From Phoenix dactylifera (lineage: Eukaryota > Streptophyta > Magnoliopsida > Arecales > Arecaceae): a stretch of 64,000 nt of DNA. A model generated the notes under the pieces. That model searched no databases. It saw nothing but the letters and a program-made list of their open reading frames with translations, and was not told the DNA's origin. Both the position numbers and the translations under genes were made by a program. Positions 20,901-34,377 of this stretch are shown one piece after another. Position 1 is the stretch's first letter. Each line of letters starts with the position of its first letter. The stretch spans positions 4,639,775 to 4,703,774 of the forward strand of contig NC_052409.1 in NCBI RefSeq assembly GCF_009389715.1. Direction: 5' to 3'.

Positions 20901-23900
20901 CTCTTTCGACTAATACATTTGATTAAAAATAATTAGCTAAAGTCTAATAGTTTGACATACCATGGCAATTCTTGAGCCAAATGAGTGCAGTATCTCTCGA
21001 GCCAAATGAGCGCAGTATTCATTTTATGTTCCCAACAAGGAAATGCAGGTTCATTGAAGGAAAAATATGATTGTGTTTCTGTGTATTAATGAAAAAAAAA
21101 GAAGCCAATCTACACTTACTTGAGACTCTATAGTAGCATCGTGTTGAGCCCGATATACATTGTTGTCTCCTTTCCCTATCAGCTTAAGCTCTTGCGGTCT
21201 AGTGTTTAGTTAACAGGGTATCAGAGAGCCAAGAGTTCAAATCCTCTTGAATCCATTCACTTATTAAGTAACCTGGTTGTCATCAGCAGTTGCAGCATGG
21301 TTCTAGCAAATCCATGCAAAATTTTTGAGGCACAATCTAACAAACAGATTAAAACCCAAGGCTTCAAATTTTCAACTAAATGATCTGGATTGTTTCCTTG
21401 CCTAACAGTCGAGAAGCAATGCAGCATAGCCATTCCTTCTTTATTTCCTATATTTATTAATAGAAAAGGGGTTATTAAAAAATGATGTAATACTAGAAAG
21501 AGTAGCATTAGAAGCACCGAATGAGCGCAACGAGAGTAAATGTATGGAAGTATTTGGGGGGTTGGTGTCATGTATGTTCAGAAATGACAAAGCTGCAAGA
21601 TTGTTGCATAATATATAGCAAATCCAGTAAACTTCTTAAGAAGTGTAAACAAATTAGTTAGCAAATCTAAATAACTATGTCAAATTGAGTCACTCATATC
21701 ATAAATAAAAGGTCCATCTTCAAACAAAAAAAAATCAAAATGTTGCAGGATTATTTATCAATCAATCTCCTACATTTATAACAAAGAACTGGCCTCAAAC
21801 AGAAATAATTTGCTATAACTATAGAAGCCCTGCATTGCCTTCTTAAAACTTGGTTATACCTTAGTTCTACATGATTCATGGTATCGAAATGACAAAGCAA
21901 AAGAAAAACCAAAAGAAAAACTCAATCAAGAGGGGAAAGTTTACATAGCCATTCACATGAATTTTCCGAGGTGGTAGAACCCTAGTGGGCTATGTCAGTC
22001 CCCATGCACTGAGAGCACAATCAGATTTCACTTTGTCAAAAAACAGAAAAAAAAACTCTCCCATGCATATGGAAGCTCATATTTACCTAGAGAAAAACAC
22101 TCTCCCCTCCTCTTCACTAAGAGATGAAACCAAGAGATAATCTTGAGAATTATCTGAAAGGATCAGCCAGAGCGTACCACCAAAGAAGACGTTCAAGGAA
22201 AGTACCATGAGAAATAACATTTAGAGAAGCACCTAAGAATCACTAAGAAATGAATGAAGAGTTCAGAAAAACCTCATAAGAAAATACAGTTTTCCCTTAT
22301 ACTCTGCCCCAAACCTCTTTGAAGAATCTCTTCTCATTTTCTTCTTTTTCTTCCTCATCTTACTACTCACTCTTTCTCCTTAACCTAAGAAAAGACTCCT
22401 GTTTCATATGCTATCTCTTCAAATAATATTTTCTAGCTCCACGACATACTGATAACATTTGGAGTGATTGAATTATTCTGAACAAATCCATAACATGGGA
22501 TTATTTTTTCTTTTAAATTAGTTCCAGGGGAAGTCCAAAGATTTGAGAAACTGATCTGACCAAAAACAAATCAAAAGATGGGATGTTCCACCTATTATTT
22601 CAGAAATTGATATTTCTTCCATCTTTTTTTTTTTTATCTCACCCTTCACTCTTTTCCCCTTCTTAAGAGATAGAACCCCTTCTCTTGCTTTATATCTCCA
22701 AATAATTCATTCTAGCTCAAAAACAAAGTTATATGCTTAAGGATAATCAAAACATCATTGTAGATGACCAAGTCTTAGGACCCACAAAGGATATCTCTGC
22801 TGACTTAAGCCACTGTTAGGTATATTTATGCCAAAATACAAACTCAGGATATGCAAGGCCTTCGTTTACCCCGAGAAGCCACATGCCCCCAACCAACACA
22901 CATACAAAAGGTGTAGTTCCTCATATCAAAAGAGAAAAGAAAAAAAAAGGTCCAGTTCCGTGCCTGTGGAGAACAAAAGGGCCGGTCACATTGCAACAAG
23001 ATACCTACCCAGAGAGCAGGAACACTGTGCTTATGATTCCATTTTTTTTTTTTTTTTAATTGCCATGCCAGATTGCTGGTTACCTAGCTTTTCAATTTAT
23101 CCTTAATGTCATTGTTTTTCTTTCCCCTTCTTAAAACAAAAAAAATATAGCAAGTGCAGAATGAACTCAGCTAAGGTGTTTCACATTAAGCCGCGAGTTT
23201 TCAATGAATCCACGCTTAAGTTCAAGGATGAAAAATTGTATAGGATTATGTCCCACATATTCTACCAGAAAGCTTTTGATATGATCCAAGCATGGACTTC
23301 TTATTTGTACAATTAAGATGTTATGATAAGCACCTAATTTTTCATATCTGGGGTTGTAAATTCTGCAGTGTCATTAAGATGGCATCAAGATGAAGCTGAA
23401 ATCTGTAATTGCATTCGACTTTTGTAGGGAGGCCACACCCACCCAATAACATTCAAAACTTCACTAATCGGCAAACTATAGATTGAAAGACTGGATTCTA
23501 AGATAGCATTATTAATTCATCCTAAAAGAAAGCATGTTTAAAAGATAAATAGAATGAGCTGGTGAGTTATATATTTATCCTGAATTCCATCTTCCATTAA
23601 GAAACCAACATAATCTTTTCTATGATATCCCTCATGAACTTCTTCTTGCATTTTTGTCTCTAATAGCTGCAGTTCAATCAAGATCCTCCATAACTTTTTG
23701 AATGGAACTCTAATAGAACTTAAAACTCATTTCCTATTCTTTAGTTCCATATCACAATGAATATCTAAAATCTTTTGCATCTAACAAATTGATGTAATAG
23801 ATCGAGCAAAGCGGAGGTCTAGAAATCTATACTTCCTTACATTTCTATGCAACAGAACAATGAGGCAGTATTTTTTTTCTCCTCCAACAAGCTAACTAGA

Positions 23901-24341
23901 ATTTTATTCTTTTAATGGATTCAAAGAATAGAATAAGTCGAGAGATAGTTATACCTGCAAGCCGCGCTGGTTGAGCTTCTTCACCGCCACCGTAATCCTA
24001 TCCCCCTTCCCATCCAAAGGCTTGATAAAACCCTTGTAAACTTTCCCAAACCCACCTTCTCCAATCTTAAGCATCCTGCTGAAATCATTTGTCGCATTTC
24101 TGAGCTCATCAAGCTCGAAAACACGCATATTATGAGCTCTCTCTTCATACATGGCCGGTATGCTGCGCTGCGACGACGTCGAGGCTGACGACTTGCTTGT
24201 ATGTTTCCTGGCAGATGAATCATCCGACCTACTAGTACTGACATTCGAGGGAGGTGCTGAAACCGATGTCGAAGCCGTCGCCAGGCTCCGCTCTGGCCTG
24301 TTCTCGGTCTTCTTCTTAAAAAGGCCGAAGCATGCCGCCAT
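17921..24341 (-). CDS. Receptor-like cytoplasmic kinase, RLCK-VII (PBL) family
   Basis: Four phase-0 exons on the minus strand, 24341-23955, 20665-20405, 19998-19876 and 18343-17921, give 397 residues. The Gly loop [11 protein letters not shown] is at 94-104, the ATP-binding Lys in AVKKL at 121, the catalytic loop YRDFKASN at 219-226 and DFG at 239-241. THVSTG joins [12 protein letters not shown] at the last junction; the usual APE Glu is Asp here. The N-terminus [11 protein letters not shown] has no Gly2 for myristoylation, but Cys4 could be acylated. Residues 19-60 are Ser/Thr-rich. [14 protein letters not shown] resembles the PBL19/PCRK1 subgroup, a tentative placement. Such kinases relay signals from surface immune receptors. 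Intron 1 is unusually long (20666-23954) and holds repeat debris. Confidence 0.92.
21165..21260 (+). repeat. tRNA-like or retroelement-leader fragment in kinase intron 1
   Basis: CAGCTTAAGCTCTTG, then GGTATCAGAGAGCCAAG and GAGTTCAAATCCTC, resemble tRNA-derived SINEs or retroelement leaders common in plant introns. A related diverged copy seems to lie in reverse at about 49850-49960. No functional tRNA fold is evident. Confidence 0.4.
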
Positions 24342-26389
24342 CCCTTGAAAAGAATTATGATTGTGGAGCTCTAGAGTAATTCAAAATTATCTTCCAATTC
24401 CTTCCATATTTCAGGTTGTGCAGGAAAAAGGCAAAGAGAAGAAAGACTAGGAGATACTCAAAAGGAGGAAGAAGCTCAAGGAATTGAAGAAAGAAGAGTA
24501 GTCAAGAAATATATGCAGAAATCTGGGAGTTCGGATTACCAAGAGGGGAAGAAGGGGGACAACAGACACACACACACACACACAAAAAAAAACGACTGGA
24601 GAAGAAAGAAGAAATGGAGGAGAACATTTGAGGAAAGATCTTTCAAAGGGTATGGTAGCTGTCAAACCGAGCTCATTCTGAGGATCTTAAAGATAAGAGT
24701 TCCTCTGCTTGGATTTAGTCAGGGACTCGGCCCACCTACGCGTTTTGGGAGACCTCCTGGTTTCTCTGGTCCGTCTCCGATATTTTCCTCCAAGCGGATG
24801 AATGATACATAGGATAGAGAACAACTATTGCTCTTGGTCCTTCTGTCCTTTTCTCACCATCTTTCAACCACTTCCAGATGAAAGTATAGATCTCTCTAGA
24901 TCTCTCTCCCTCTCTCTCCTGTGTACGATAAAGGTTTAATTTTCTGAATGCTTTTCATCTCCGTTGCTCGTGGTAATAATAAAGGGAGACGGAGATCAGA
25001 GAGAGGAAAACAACTGCAGCTGGTTGTGACTCTTGGAGTTTGGCTGCCAGGAAAAGTTTGTCCTTTTTCCCACACTGTAGCCTTTATGGACCGTGGCGGC
25101 TTCTCAAAGACCATAACGCATGATGTAAAATCTCAAGTTAGTGCAGGGATAAAGTGAACCTATCCAGAATAAAATTATTTATACCTTTTGGTATGTTCTA
25201 TTTTATTCCGCCGCACACCGTATTTTATTCTTCCGATGCTCCCCATTCTGTTTGGGAAAAAAAAAAGAAGAAGCTGGTTTTCCAATCATAATATCGGTGA
25301 TTGATGCAATAATTACGATTCCATGCCGTGTACATGAAGTCGCCACATGCATGGGACTGACCGCCGACAGGACCTTCTCTCCATCGGACCATAATTTTGC
25401 TTCAAATTAACGTGGGGGAGAATTTTTTTGTTCTCCAAGAATCCACGGAGAGATTGACTACGAAAATCCGTACCGACATAAATCTAGTCCTATAATAAAT
25501 ATATATTAAATATATTTTAAAATTAAAAAATTTAAATAATATTTTTTAGTTATTTTTTTACTATGAAGTTCTAAATTGTAATAAATGATATTAGAGCGGA
25601 TCCGCCTTATAATCTATATAAACTAAAGAAACTAGAAAATACTGGAGCACAGATTCATTAAAATTGGCCACAGGTCAGTGATATCTAAATGAATTTAAAT
25701 TTTTAACAAAAATGCTAAACTTAAAACAAAAAAGAATATATAAAAATTTATAATTTAGTCTCATAGCAGCTATACCTCTTGGCTTGTTGAGACATAAGTC
25801 TAAACTCAGTAAAACTCAAACCACCGCATTCAAGACCCACGTCTTTGTCAACCCTCATGTCGGCAGTTTTTTGCTCGCTTATTCCACCAGATTATAATGT
25901 CTTTGTTTTCTTTATTCCAAATAGAATTGATTAAAGCTCGGCAGAGTAGATCCTAGGCGGAAGTTTTGATGGACGAGTATTCCGAAGACTAACCATTAAT
26001 TTTGATGGACTAGTCGGTCTTAAGGTCATGCTTGACCTAGGTCTTTAATTTCTGTTCTCTTTTGGATTTGCTTGAGGCACGAGGATTCGGTCAAAAATTT
26101 TAAAGAACCAGTAGGCTTAGCCTCGATTATTAGCGGATGCTTGCAAAAAAACATCTCAAACGAGGAGATCTAGCTAGTATCCCTATTGCTATTCATACTA
26201 GTTATAGTCATCCTTGATTGGATGCTGAAAAAAGGCAGCAAAAATAACCAAATTGCAGGCATAGCCCTGCTTGAGAAAATAGAGAACATTAATAATTGAC
26301 GATACTGTCTATTGTACCATGCAAAGTTGATAAAGGACGCACTTCTAATCTCAAATTCATTCTCATTTTTTCTTTTTTTTTGATCTCCT
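24342..26389. other. Intergenic: kinase upstream region and old repeats
   Basis: The first part is the 5' flank of the minus-strand kinase gene and includes a short (CA)n run near 24567-24583 that would be TG-rich in the sense direction. 25440-25800 is a diverged copy of the dispersed repeat at 10770. The rest shows nothing I can assign. Confidence 0.55.
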
Positions 26390-27760
26390 CACGGGCTTAG
26401 AAATCAACTTTGAGAAAAGTATGGTAATTAGAATTGGTCGACTAACCGAGGGCACCTGCAGCGACTTTGTCAAATTGATGGGACTAGATCCTCCACTGCA
26501 TAAAGGCAAGGTAAAAGCATCGGATTGGAATTTCCTTTGTGGAGAAAATTGATTAAAAGCTGGCCTCATAGAAGGGCAAGGTGCTCTCAATCGGGGCGCA
26601 TTACCCTAGTAAATTATGTTCTTAGTTCGGTGCCCCACATATTAGATGTTCACCATGCTTCTGCCTTCAGTGATCATAAGAAACTAACACCGGCCTAAAA
26701 GGGATGAATTTTCTATGGAGAAGAGATAAGGTTTGTAGCGGTTGATACGGTAACAACTTAAAAACTCATCAAAAAAAACTAGCCGGAAGTTATTTTTTGA
26801 GCTTTTTAATCTCCGAATAACCGATGTAGAACTAAACACACGCCCACACGGATCCTCACATATTTTCTCCATTCAAGTCCTGACGTCCTCGTCAGGCTAA
26901 CAGTTCAAATCCATTCAAATATAATTACAAGCACCACGATCGGCTTGTAGTCAGCCTCTATGAGCCCGTGCTGCAGCCATCCGCATATTCCTGCACGGGT
27001 TCTCACAAACACATTGCAGGGTAAGCTGAAAACTGGAGTGCCAACCAAAAGATGTGGGTGGCTTGGGTGTAATTAATTGAGCTTCATATTTTCAATAGAT
27101 GTCTTCCAATGAAAAACATGGTGGGGACATTTTAGCGAGCAGAATAAGCCATGGAGGAGAGTTATTAACAGCCTGCACTACAACATCCAACAACCATCTC
27201 ATCAAGGAATACACAACCATTGAAATGTCGTCCAATGGAATGCACATAGCATTTTGGCATGATCAGTGGCTGGGAGATGAACCACGTACTTAAGGCTAGC
27301 TTTCCCGAGCCTCTTCCTGTTCACTCTCGAGCCACGTATCTTGGTTGCTTATTGTCTCAACAATGGCGATCGTAGAAGATTATTTCAGGAAAGTATCGGC
27401 CATGAGGAGAAGACAAAGATTGGGAGCTCTCTCAGCATCTCAACGTGGCGGAAATCTTGGTGGAAGAAGACACAGGAATGTAGAAATGAGACAGGAAAAA
27501 CACCTTCACCCCTCATGGAGGAGCTCTCTCTCTCATTTTGCTTAACTGGAAACTTCCCTTGCCAAAAAAAAAATGTTAAACTTTTCAACTGGCTCTCCTT
27601 CTTGAACAAAATCCCCACGGCCGAAAACCTAAGGAAGAAGCAGTTCCCAGCTCTACCAGTTTGCATGCATCCTATGTGGTGGTGAAGAAGATGCGAGCAC
27701 AAACCATCTTTTCTTAAAACTCCGGGTGGAAATTTCACAAATATCACGTCTTCCTCCACT
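26390..27760 (+). mobile_element. Decayed L1-type LINE: reverse transcriptase and zf-RVT remnants
   Basis: From 26394 the sequence reads GLEINFEKSMVIRIG, then DPPLHKGKVKASDWNF and RITLVNYVLSSVPH in shifting frames, the palm/thumb region of plant LINE reverse transcriptases. After about 400 unassigned bases, 27200-27700 gives IAFWHDQWLGDEP, FLNKIPTAENLRKKQFPALP and LCGGEDASTNHLFLK, the zf-RVT end domain. Several frameshifts and stops show it is dead. The MULE derivative at 27976 sits just downstream, perhaps in the LINE's 3' end. Confidence 0.8.
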
Positions 27761-27975
27761 CCCACCTACGTACTGTCGAAGAATTGTGGACACAGTGGCG
27801 ATCGAAAGCAGCTTTCCGAAGGACACCCGAAGCCGGCTTGGGATTGTTTGATCTCGACGGTAAGTTGAAGCCTGTGGAAGGAGTGAAAACAGGCATATTT
27901 TTACGCCTTCGAGCAGAATCCACGACAAGATTATTACAACGGTGCTCATCTCTACTTAGAAAGCTGGACACAGAA

Positions 27976-28822
27976 GGGTAGTTCTATATACACCCCCCTA
28001 TTGCTCAGGACACCCCCAAAAACCAAAAAAAAAATACCCAAACTAACCTTTAGTGTAATTACCATATTGCCCTTGAAATTTTCTCATACACCCCCCTTCC
28101 TCCTCCTCCGTTTCGTTTTGAAAAGAAAAAAAAACACCCCTCAAACCCCCCTTAAACCCCTCCTCCCCCGTTCCCCCTTCTCCCTCTCGTCGCCGGCATT
28201 CTCCCGATCTCCGACCACCTCGCCGGCTTCTCCCGGAACCACCTCGCCGGCTTCTCCCGAAATTTTTTTTTTTCACGGTTCGTGCTCCGTTCGGCACTGG
28301 ATCGCCGAACAAAAGGCTTCTGTTCGGCTGAACAGTGCCGAACAGAAGCCTTCTGTTCGGCAACCCTCAACCGAACAGATCTGTTCGGCTGCACAGTGCC
28401 GAACAGAAGGCTTCTGTCCGGCACTGTTCAGCCGAACAGAAGCCTTTTGTTCGGCGATCCAGTGCCGAACGGAGCACGAACCGTGAAAAAAAAAAATTTC
28501 GGGAGAAGCCGGCGAGGTGGTTCCGGGAGAAGCCGGCGAGGTGGTCGGAGATCGGGAGAATGCCGGCGACGAGAGGGAGAAGGGGGAACGGGGGGGTTTT
28601 GGGCGTTGGCGAGGTGTTTTGGAGGGGAAGAGCGGGGTGGGGGGGGTTTGGGGGGTGTAGAGAGCAATTTAGGTGAGGGGGTGGGGAGGGTGGGGGGTAA
28701 TTTAGAAATTTTTAATTTTTTAGGGGTGTCCTTAGCAAATGGGGGGGTATAGAGAGTATTTAATTTTTTTTTAATTTTTGGGGGGTGTCCTGAGCAATAG
28801 GGGGGTGTATATAGAACCACCC
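27976..28822 (+). mobile_element. Non-autonomous MULE derivative, foldback form, with 9-bp target duplication
   Basis: The 847-bp element starts GGGTAGTTCTATATACA and ends with the inverted TGTATATAGAACCACCC. It is flanked by a perfect 9-bp duplication, GACACAGAA, at 27967-27975 and 28823-28831, the length expected for Mutator-like transposition. Its left end (to about 28150) matches the left end of the 1-7282 element, its right end (from about 28530) matches the right end, and its centre (28270-28485) is the same GTTCGGC/GCCGAAC palindrome array. It holds no transposase. Both halves of the centre, with flanking stretches such as CTCCGTTCGGCACTGGATCG, mirror each other, so much of the element can fold into one hairpin. 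Confidence 0.95.
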
Positions 28823-28965
28823 GACACAGAACCATACATGCAACCTTTTGGATCACGAGAATATACAGAAGCTGGAGGGAGGATCCGGCCAGCCATGAAA
28901 TCATGCATGAGAGCCTTTTATAATCTCATGAACGTGGGAGGTGTAGGACCCATGTATAAAAACAA

Positions 28966-29358
28966 GGGGTAATTAATTCTCCACCCTCCAAAAGACCCCG
29001 CTATAACAAAAAGTCCCAGTTGACGGGTCTTAAAATCTTCCATCCAATATCTTTACTAAGTTTAACTTCCGGTCCTTGAGCCCCTTTTATTTTTTTTAAA
29101 AGGCCGAAAATGCCCCTGCCCTCCTCATCTCCCATTTCCAGAAGGAGAAGAAACCCCCCCCCCCCTCCGCCGACCATGGCTCGCCCCCGCCCAAGCTCCT
29201 TCCTGCGGCCGCCGCCGACCCCGGCTTGCCCCCCCGAGCTTCCTCCTGCGGCCCCGCCCCCTCCCACGGCCTCGCCCCCTCCTAAGTCCTAAAAAACCAG
29301 TCAACAGGGATTAAATGTTAAAGATCGGTTAATAAATGTACCGGTGATCAATTACCCC
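28966..29358. mobile_element. Possible small non-autonomous element with GGGGTAATT ends
   Basis: GGGGTAATTAATTCTCC at 28966 is mirrored by the end GGTGATCAATTACCCC at 29358. The interior has a C-rich core (29150-29290) with no credible protein. No clear target duplication is visible, so this is tentative. Confidence 0.35.
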
Positions 29359-29926
29359 AAGGAAGGAGAATCTGCAACCTCATTCCCTCACACTTTGTTG
29401 TCAGTCTCTCTTAAGACTGGCTAACCAGGCGACACCAACCACTCTTCGTATATATTATATATGTGCATAAATCTTATTATCTAATAAAGGACTCCTGGCT
29501 AATTAAAACCTCAAGAAAGAGATAGACCTCCTATTAAAAGAGGAAGCAAAGCTATGTAACATCGGACAATGTTGTGTTCTGGTTCATATATCAGGATCTA
29601 ATGTATACGTGTGAGGATCCGTACGTGCGTGTGTTTAGTCCTACATCGGATATTCGTTGGGTAGATCTTGAGTACTTATGCAGGATCAAGGAATCCAAAC
29701 AATAATACCTTATGGCTAGCCATTTTGAGTGGGGTCCTGAGTTATTACAGTATGCCTAGAGTTGATGCTTAAATTTGCTATAAATAAATAGGTTGGATTA
29801 CTGATAACCAAGCATCGTCTTTGCACCCTTCCTATCTTTACTGTACCTAATACTCTAAATTATTCAAATATGAGATATAGATTTGGTGGACATCAGATAA
29901 GCTTAGGCTCTTTTCTCACCCACCCC

Positions 29927-29930
<4 letters not shown>

Positions 29931-30015
<85 letters not shown>
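29931..30015. repeat. (AT)n microsatellite
   Basis: About 85 bases of uninterrupted TA alternation, the longest such run in the window. Confidence 0.97.
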
Positions 30016-30018
<3 letters not shown>

Positions 30019-31489
30019 TAAAAATTAAGATAAAGAAATGGGTAATGATCGATCTAGCATGAGCTAACCTCTGACGTAGGCTAAGAAATCAGTGTGAAAT
30101 ATTCCCAAGGTCATTGAAAAATGGTCCAATGAGATGGCGCCAAAGTTGGAAAAAGACATTTGCACTTGTTTTACTTATGCTAAAGTATGCTTTTTTTAGG
30201 ACTTACGTAGGAATGACTTCAGATCAACGACCATACCCATGGGGCATCCCAGCTAAATGAAAAACTAACACTTGGTGTTACATGCCTCACCATTTTATAA
30301 GGGTTTGATGTTTGACATCCGGGCTTAAATATTTCTCTGAATCCACAGATGTTCCGTGTGAATATTTTTATGTTCCAAGGACTAATTTGGCAGGCTCCAT
30401 GTAGGTAACGACCGAATATTTCCATTAAAAAGTTGCTGCATGTAACGCACGCCCAATCATGGTTTAAAATAATGTGGAGTTATACTGTAATCACAAGGTT
30501 CCAATGGTGGTTTAAAATAATGAGTGTCGTTATTATTGTAGCCACTCTTATAATGAATTTAGAGGTCCTCAGTTATGTTACATCAAACCTTAATCTAATA
30601 TTGCGTCCAAATTCCGAACATGATCTGTAAATTCTAATTTGGAAATAGGTTTATGCAACCTTGAGTACATTTTACTTCTGTTTCTTTTTTTTTCTTAAAA
30701 AAATATAGTGTTATAACTAATTGACATTCTGGATATTTCTCATACATTCTTCGTCATGCACTTGCTGTTCCATCTCTTGGTAAGCTAGAGATGGTTGATG
30801 CAATTTCTCATTCGACATCGTTAAACGTCAATAAGATGAGAATTTTGGTATTTGATTACTTCTGTGTTATAGTAAGAACTACACTTGCCTTAATGTTTGA
30901 ATATTAAAATCAATACTCTTCAAGTGGGAAAATCTCAGTATTCTGGTCAAATAAGCAAAATTGCAAGAAAAATATTTCACTAGATATATATATATAAGCA
31001 AAGTCCACTTTCCATGATAGTTACAGTAGATATATGTGCAAAAGAACAAAATATTACAACCGAGCATTTACTAATCTTTTTTTGAGGAAAGATCTATCAT
31101 ATTTACTTTTTGTTAAGAAAATCAGCCACATTTGAAACCACATATACAAAAAGAGGCTTAGGTTGGCTCATAGGTGCATGCGGCTGCTGCTGGTGGTGGT
31201 TAGTAAATTTGAATTCAGACATGAATTTTTTTAAGTATGTTGTTAGAAATTTATAAATTCAAATTAGAAAATAGTATAAGTGCAAAAATATTAATGCTCT
31301 AGAATTAACTAATTATTTCAAAAATTCACAGAAGCAGGAGTTCCTTCCGTGATTAACTCTCCCTTCTTTATAGATCATTTAGTAGGTCCACTCTGTTCTC
31401 CTTTAGAGAAAAATTGAACCACCTTCTTTGAACTAAAAGTCCATAGATTTGAAATAGATAGCCCGTAACCTTTGACACGGGGCAAATGC

Positions 31490-31650
31490 TGATGTGTCTA
31501 TCATGGTACGCCATCTCAGTATCAGGCTATATTAGTACATTTGGTATGAGACCAATTCGGCATACCAAGTATCGGTACTTCCTACATATCGTGTACCAAT
31601 ACCAAACTAGTACGATATGGTATGATACGGTGTACCATGCTACCTATAAA
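31490..31650. repeat. GGTAC-rich imperfect foldback repeat
   Basis: Repeated and inverted motifs such as TATGGTACGCC, AAGTATCGGTAC, GTGTACCAATACC and GATACGGTGTACC. A related copy lies at 41290-41445, and the 40-bp unit in the MULE intron has a similar composition. Confidence 0.55.
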
Positions 31651-34377
31651 AGATGAGGTGTAAATTCTATTATAGGATTATACTCCATGGAAATTGGTTA
31701 TGTCAGTATGGTTATACTTTACCATTTTTATCTTATAAACATGTCATGCAAATGACACTAGTTAGCTTTTCTAAAGATGAAAATAACCTAAATTAGTCAC
31801 CATATGCAATGCATTAATTGATGCGAATCGTTCATTTAAAAAAAAAAAACAGCTCTTCAGGCTATGTCAATTCCGATTATCCCAAGATTTTATTATTTAT
31901 TTGTCACACAAAAATTTTTTTTGAATGTCGGGTCCATTGGACGCTGGTGAGTTCTTCATTTTATGCTATTGATGATCCCATTTATTTGCTTAGAATGTTT
32001 TAGTTTCTCCGTTCCCATGTAGTATTTGACTTGAAGTTGTACAAATCCCAGCAAATCATCTCCCATAGCGTCACCTTTTTTATTTTTCCACATTCACACC
32101 AGTTGACATCACTAAAGAGCAAAGCCGGGCTGGTATTCTAATTCACACTGCCAAGGGAGTTCCGAAGGTGCTAAAAGGCGGCGTTTATCATAAGAGACAC
32201 GGGTCGGTACGTACCATCTCCTAAAAGTCACAAATAAAATAAATGAATGAATAGATGGTTAAGGAGGTTTTGAATTTTGATTGCTATGGCATAAGGAATA
32301 GGGGTGTCAATAGAGGCCAATAACCTGCTAATCTGACCCAAAACCAACCTGAAAAAGGTTTGGGTATAAAGGTTAACCTCTATAAATGATTAGGTTGGCT
32401 TTGAACCTCGAAATTGGACCTGAGTCTTATTGGAATGGGTTTGGATTTTGGCAGATCCATACCCGGAGACCTAAAACCTGACCGGACCATATGCATGCAT
32501 ACAAATTTTGTATATATAAAGTCATGAATAAAAGTACATATGCATACATGTCTATGCGTACATGTATCATTTGTTAACTATAAAAGAAAAAGAAAAAAAT
32601 CAAGTAGAGAGTTAGGAAACTCTAATCTATCTTGTTCTACTGAATTTCTATCAATGTCATTTGTAGTAATCCTTTTACAATACTTTTATACTGAGTTGGA
32701 TTATTGTAGAGTTGTTTTATTCTTCATATCTTTTAATTGCATGGATGTTTAGATAAGAAAAGTAATAGTTGAATGGATGCCATGTGCGCGCGCACCCATT
32801 TCATAGTTCATAAGGTAGCATTTTGGATGCATTAAATAAATTAAAAATAGTTTAAATATTAGCAAAATAATTTGTTAAATATTCGATTTCTACCCGATAC
32901 TCATCTTTTGTGATCCAATATCCAATATGAATCTAGGGTTTTAACTGGATTTGTGTTTGAATTTAGTTGTAATAAATATATTTTGAATTTGGATTTGGAT
33001 ATGGATATAGATATGAATTTGGATGCTGGGAGAAAAAGATAGGGTTGCTATATTTTGCTGCTGGAAGATGCATTCCATTTTGTCACAATACCTGATGCTC
33101 GTCACCCTCACAATATTTCATCATAGCATGTAGGAGTATCTAATGGATGGCTATCATCAATCAAAAAATTTGTCATAAATTTAGTAAATATATTCTCTGT
33201 TGTATTATACATGCTCTGTTCTAATCATCTACTTCTGTTATATAATATTTTCATTTTCAAGGAGTATTAGGCTTAGTCCTTTTTCATGTATATTTTTTTA
33301 TGAAAGCCTAACTCTTAGAAAAAATTAAGAATTCTTCAATGTCCTTTCTTTAGGAAAATTCTTCCATGCTCTTAATGAGAAGCTGCTTTGGGCTTCATTC
33401 CCTGCTGGTCCTAGATTTAGAAGAAGCACTGAGACAGCTAAAATCTTTCCAGCCGTACAAAGGTTTCCAAATACTTCTGCAGAAGAGCATCGTTGGCTCG
33501 GTTGATTAGCTGGAACTTTGATGCCAGACCCTTAACACCATTCTTAAACTTATTACCATACAAAAATTAATGCATAGGGTCTTTGAAGGATCAAGTTATT
33601 ACCGAATAACATTGAAAAGTAGCCAAACTCAGGGATCTGAAGAGCCCTTCTAATATGATGATCCCAAGCCAACAGCCCTTCATGCTGTCATTTGATGGTA
33701 ATTCTTAAAATTAACAGTCATATGGAATGAAGACTGAATGCATGTATTTCAACTAAACTAACCCATCCATCTGATTTCAGCTGTCTGATATACAGCATAA
33801 GAATGTGAAAAGACAATGGTGAGGTTGGAGTGTAAAAATGTTCCCATCATGAACAAAAATGATTCAGTAGTTGGGCCAACTGATTGCCAAATCTTCAGCT
33901 GCACCAAATCATCTGATAAATGAACTGTGTATCATATGCATTGCCAGTGATTGGTCACATAAAAGCAGAAAATGACTGCCATGAAAGTGGAAAGAGAATT
34001 CCATTTAAAATAAAGCACAGGGCATCAATGATTGATGTTACACAAATGTGGGCCTCTATAAGCAGAAACACCAAGCCTTCAAATGAAACCCTGTCAAAAT
34101 TTGACGGTAAATAAAAGGACATCCAGAAGGGAAATTAACAGGATCATATGCTCCCCTTATATATAAAAATGAATATTTCGTTGTGCCCGACTATCATTTT
34201 GTCACATAGTGATAATAAAGGTAAGATTATATATATTAAAAAATGGTGACAGTGATACCAACAATAAGAAATGAATTACAAGTATGATACTCGGTGACAG
34301 CATTGCCTAGCAGAAATGCCTTCTTGGGAGGTAAAATGCCTTCTGGAGTAATTGGATCACCGAAAAGAGTCAGAACT

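Larger units (their letters stand above)
29359..34377. other. Intergenic, about 5 kb without a recognised gene
   Basis: Holds a diverged copy of the dispersed repeat (29590-29765), an (AT)n run (29931-30015), a GGTAC-rich foldback repeat (31490-31650) and a region 32301-33050 beginning GGGGTGTCAAT, a start seen in many plant non-autonomous transposons. The stretch near 34377 should be the 3' UTR of NPSN11. No coding sequence is supported. Confidence 0.55.

Noticed and set aside
21165-21260. Possible tRNA gene in kinase intron 1
   Set aside because: A GAGTTCAAATCC box is present, but no matching acceptor stem or anticodon arm can be built; a SINE or retroelement-leader fragment is likelier.
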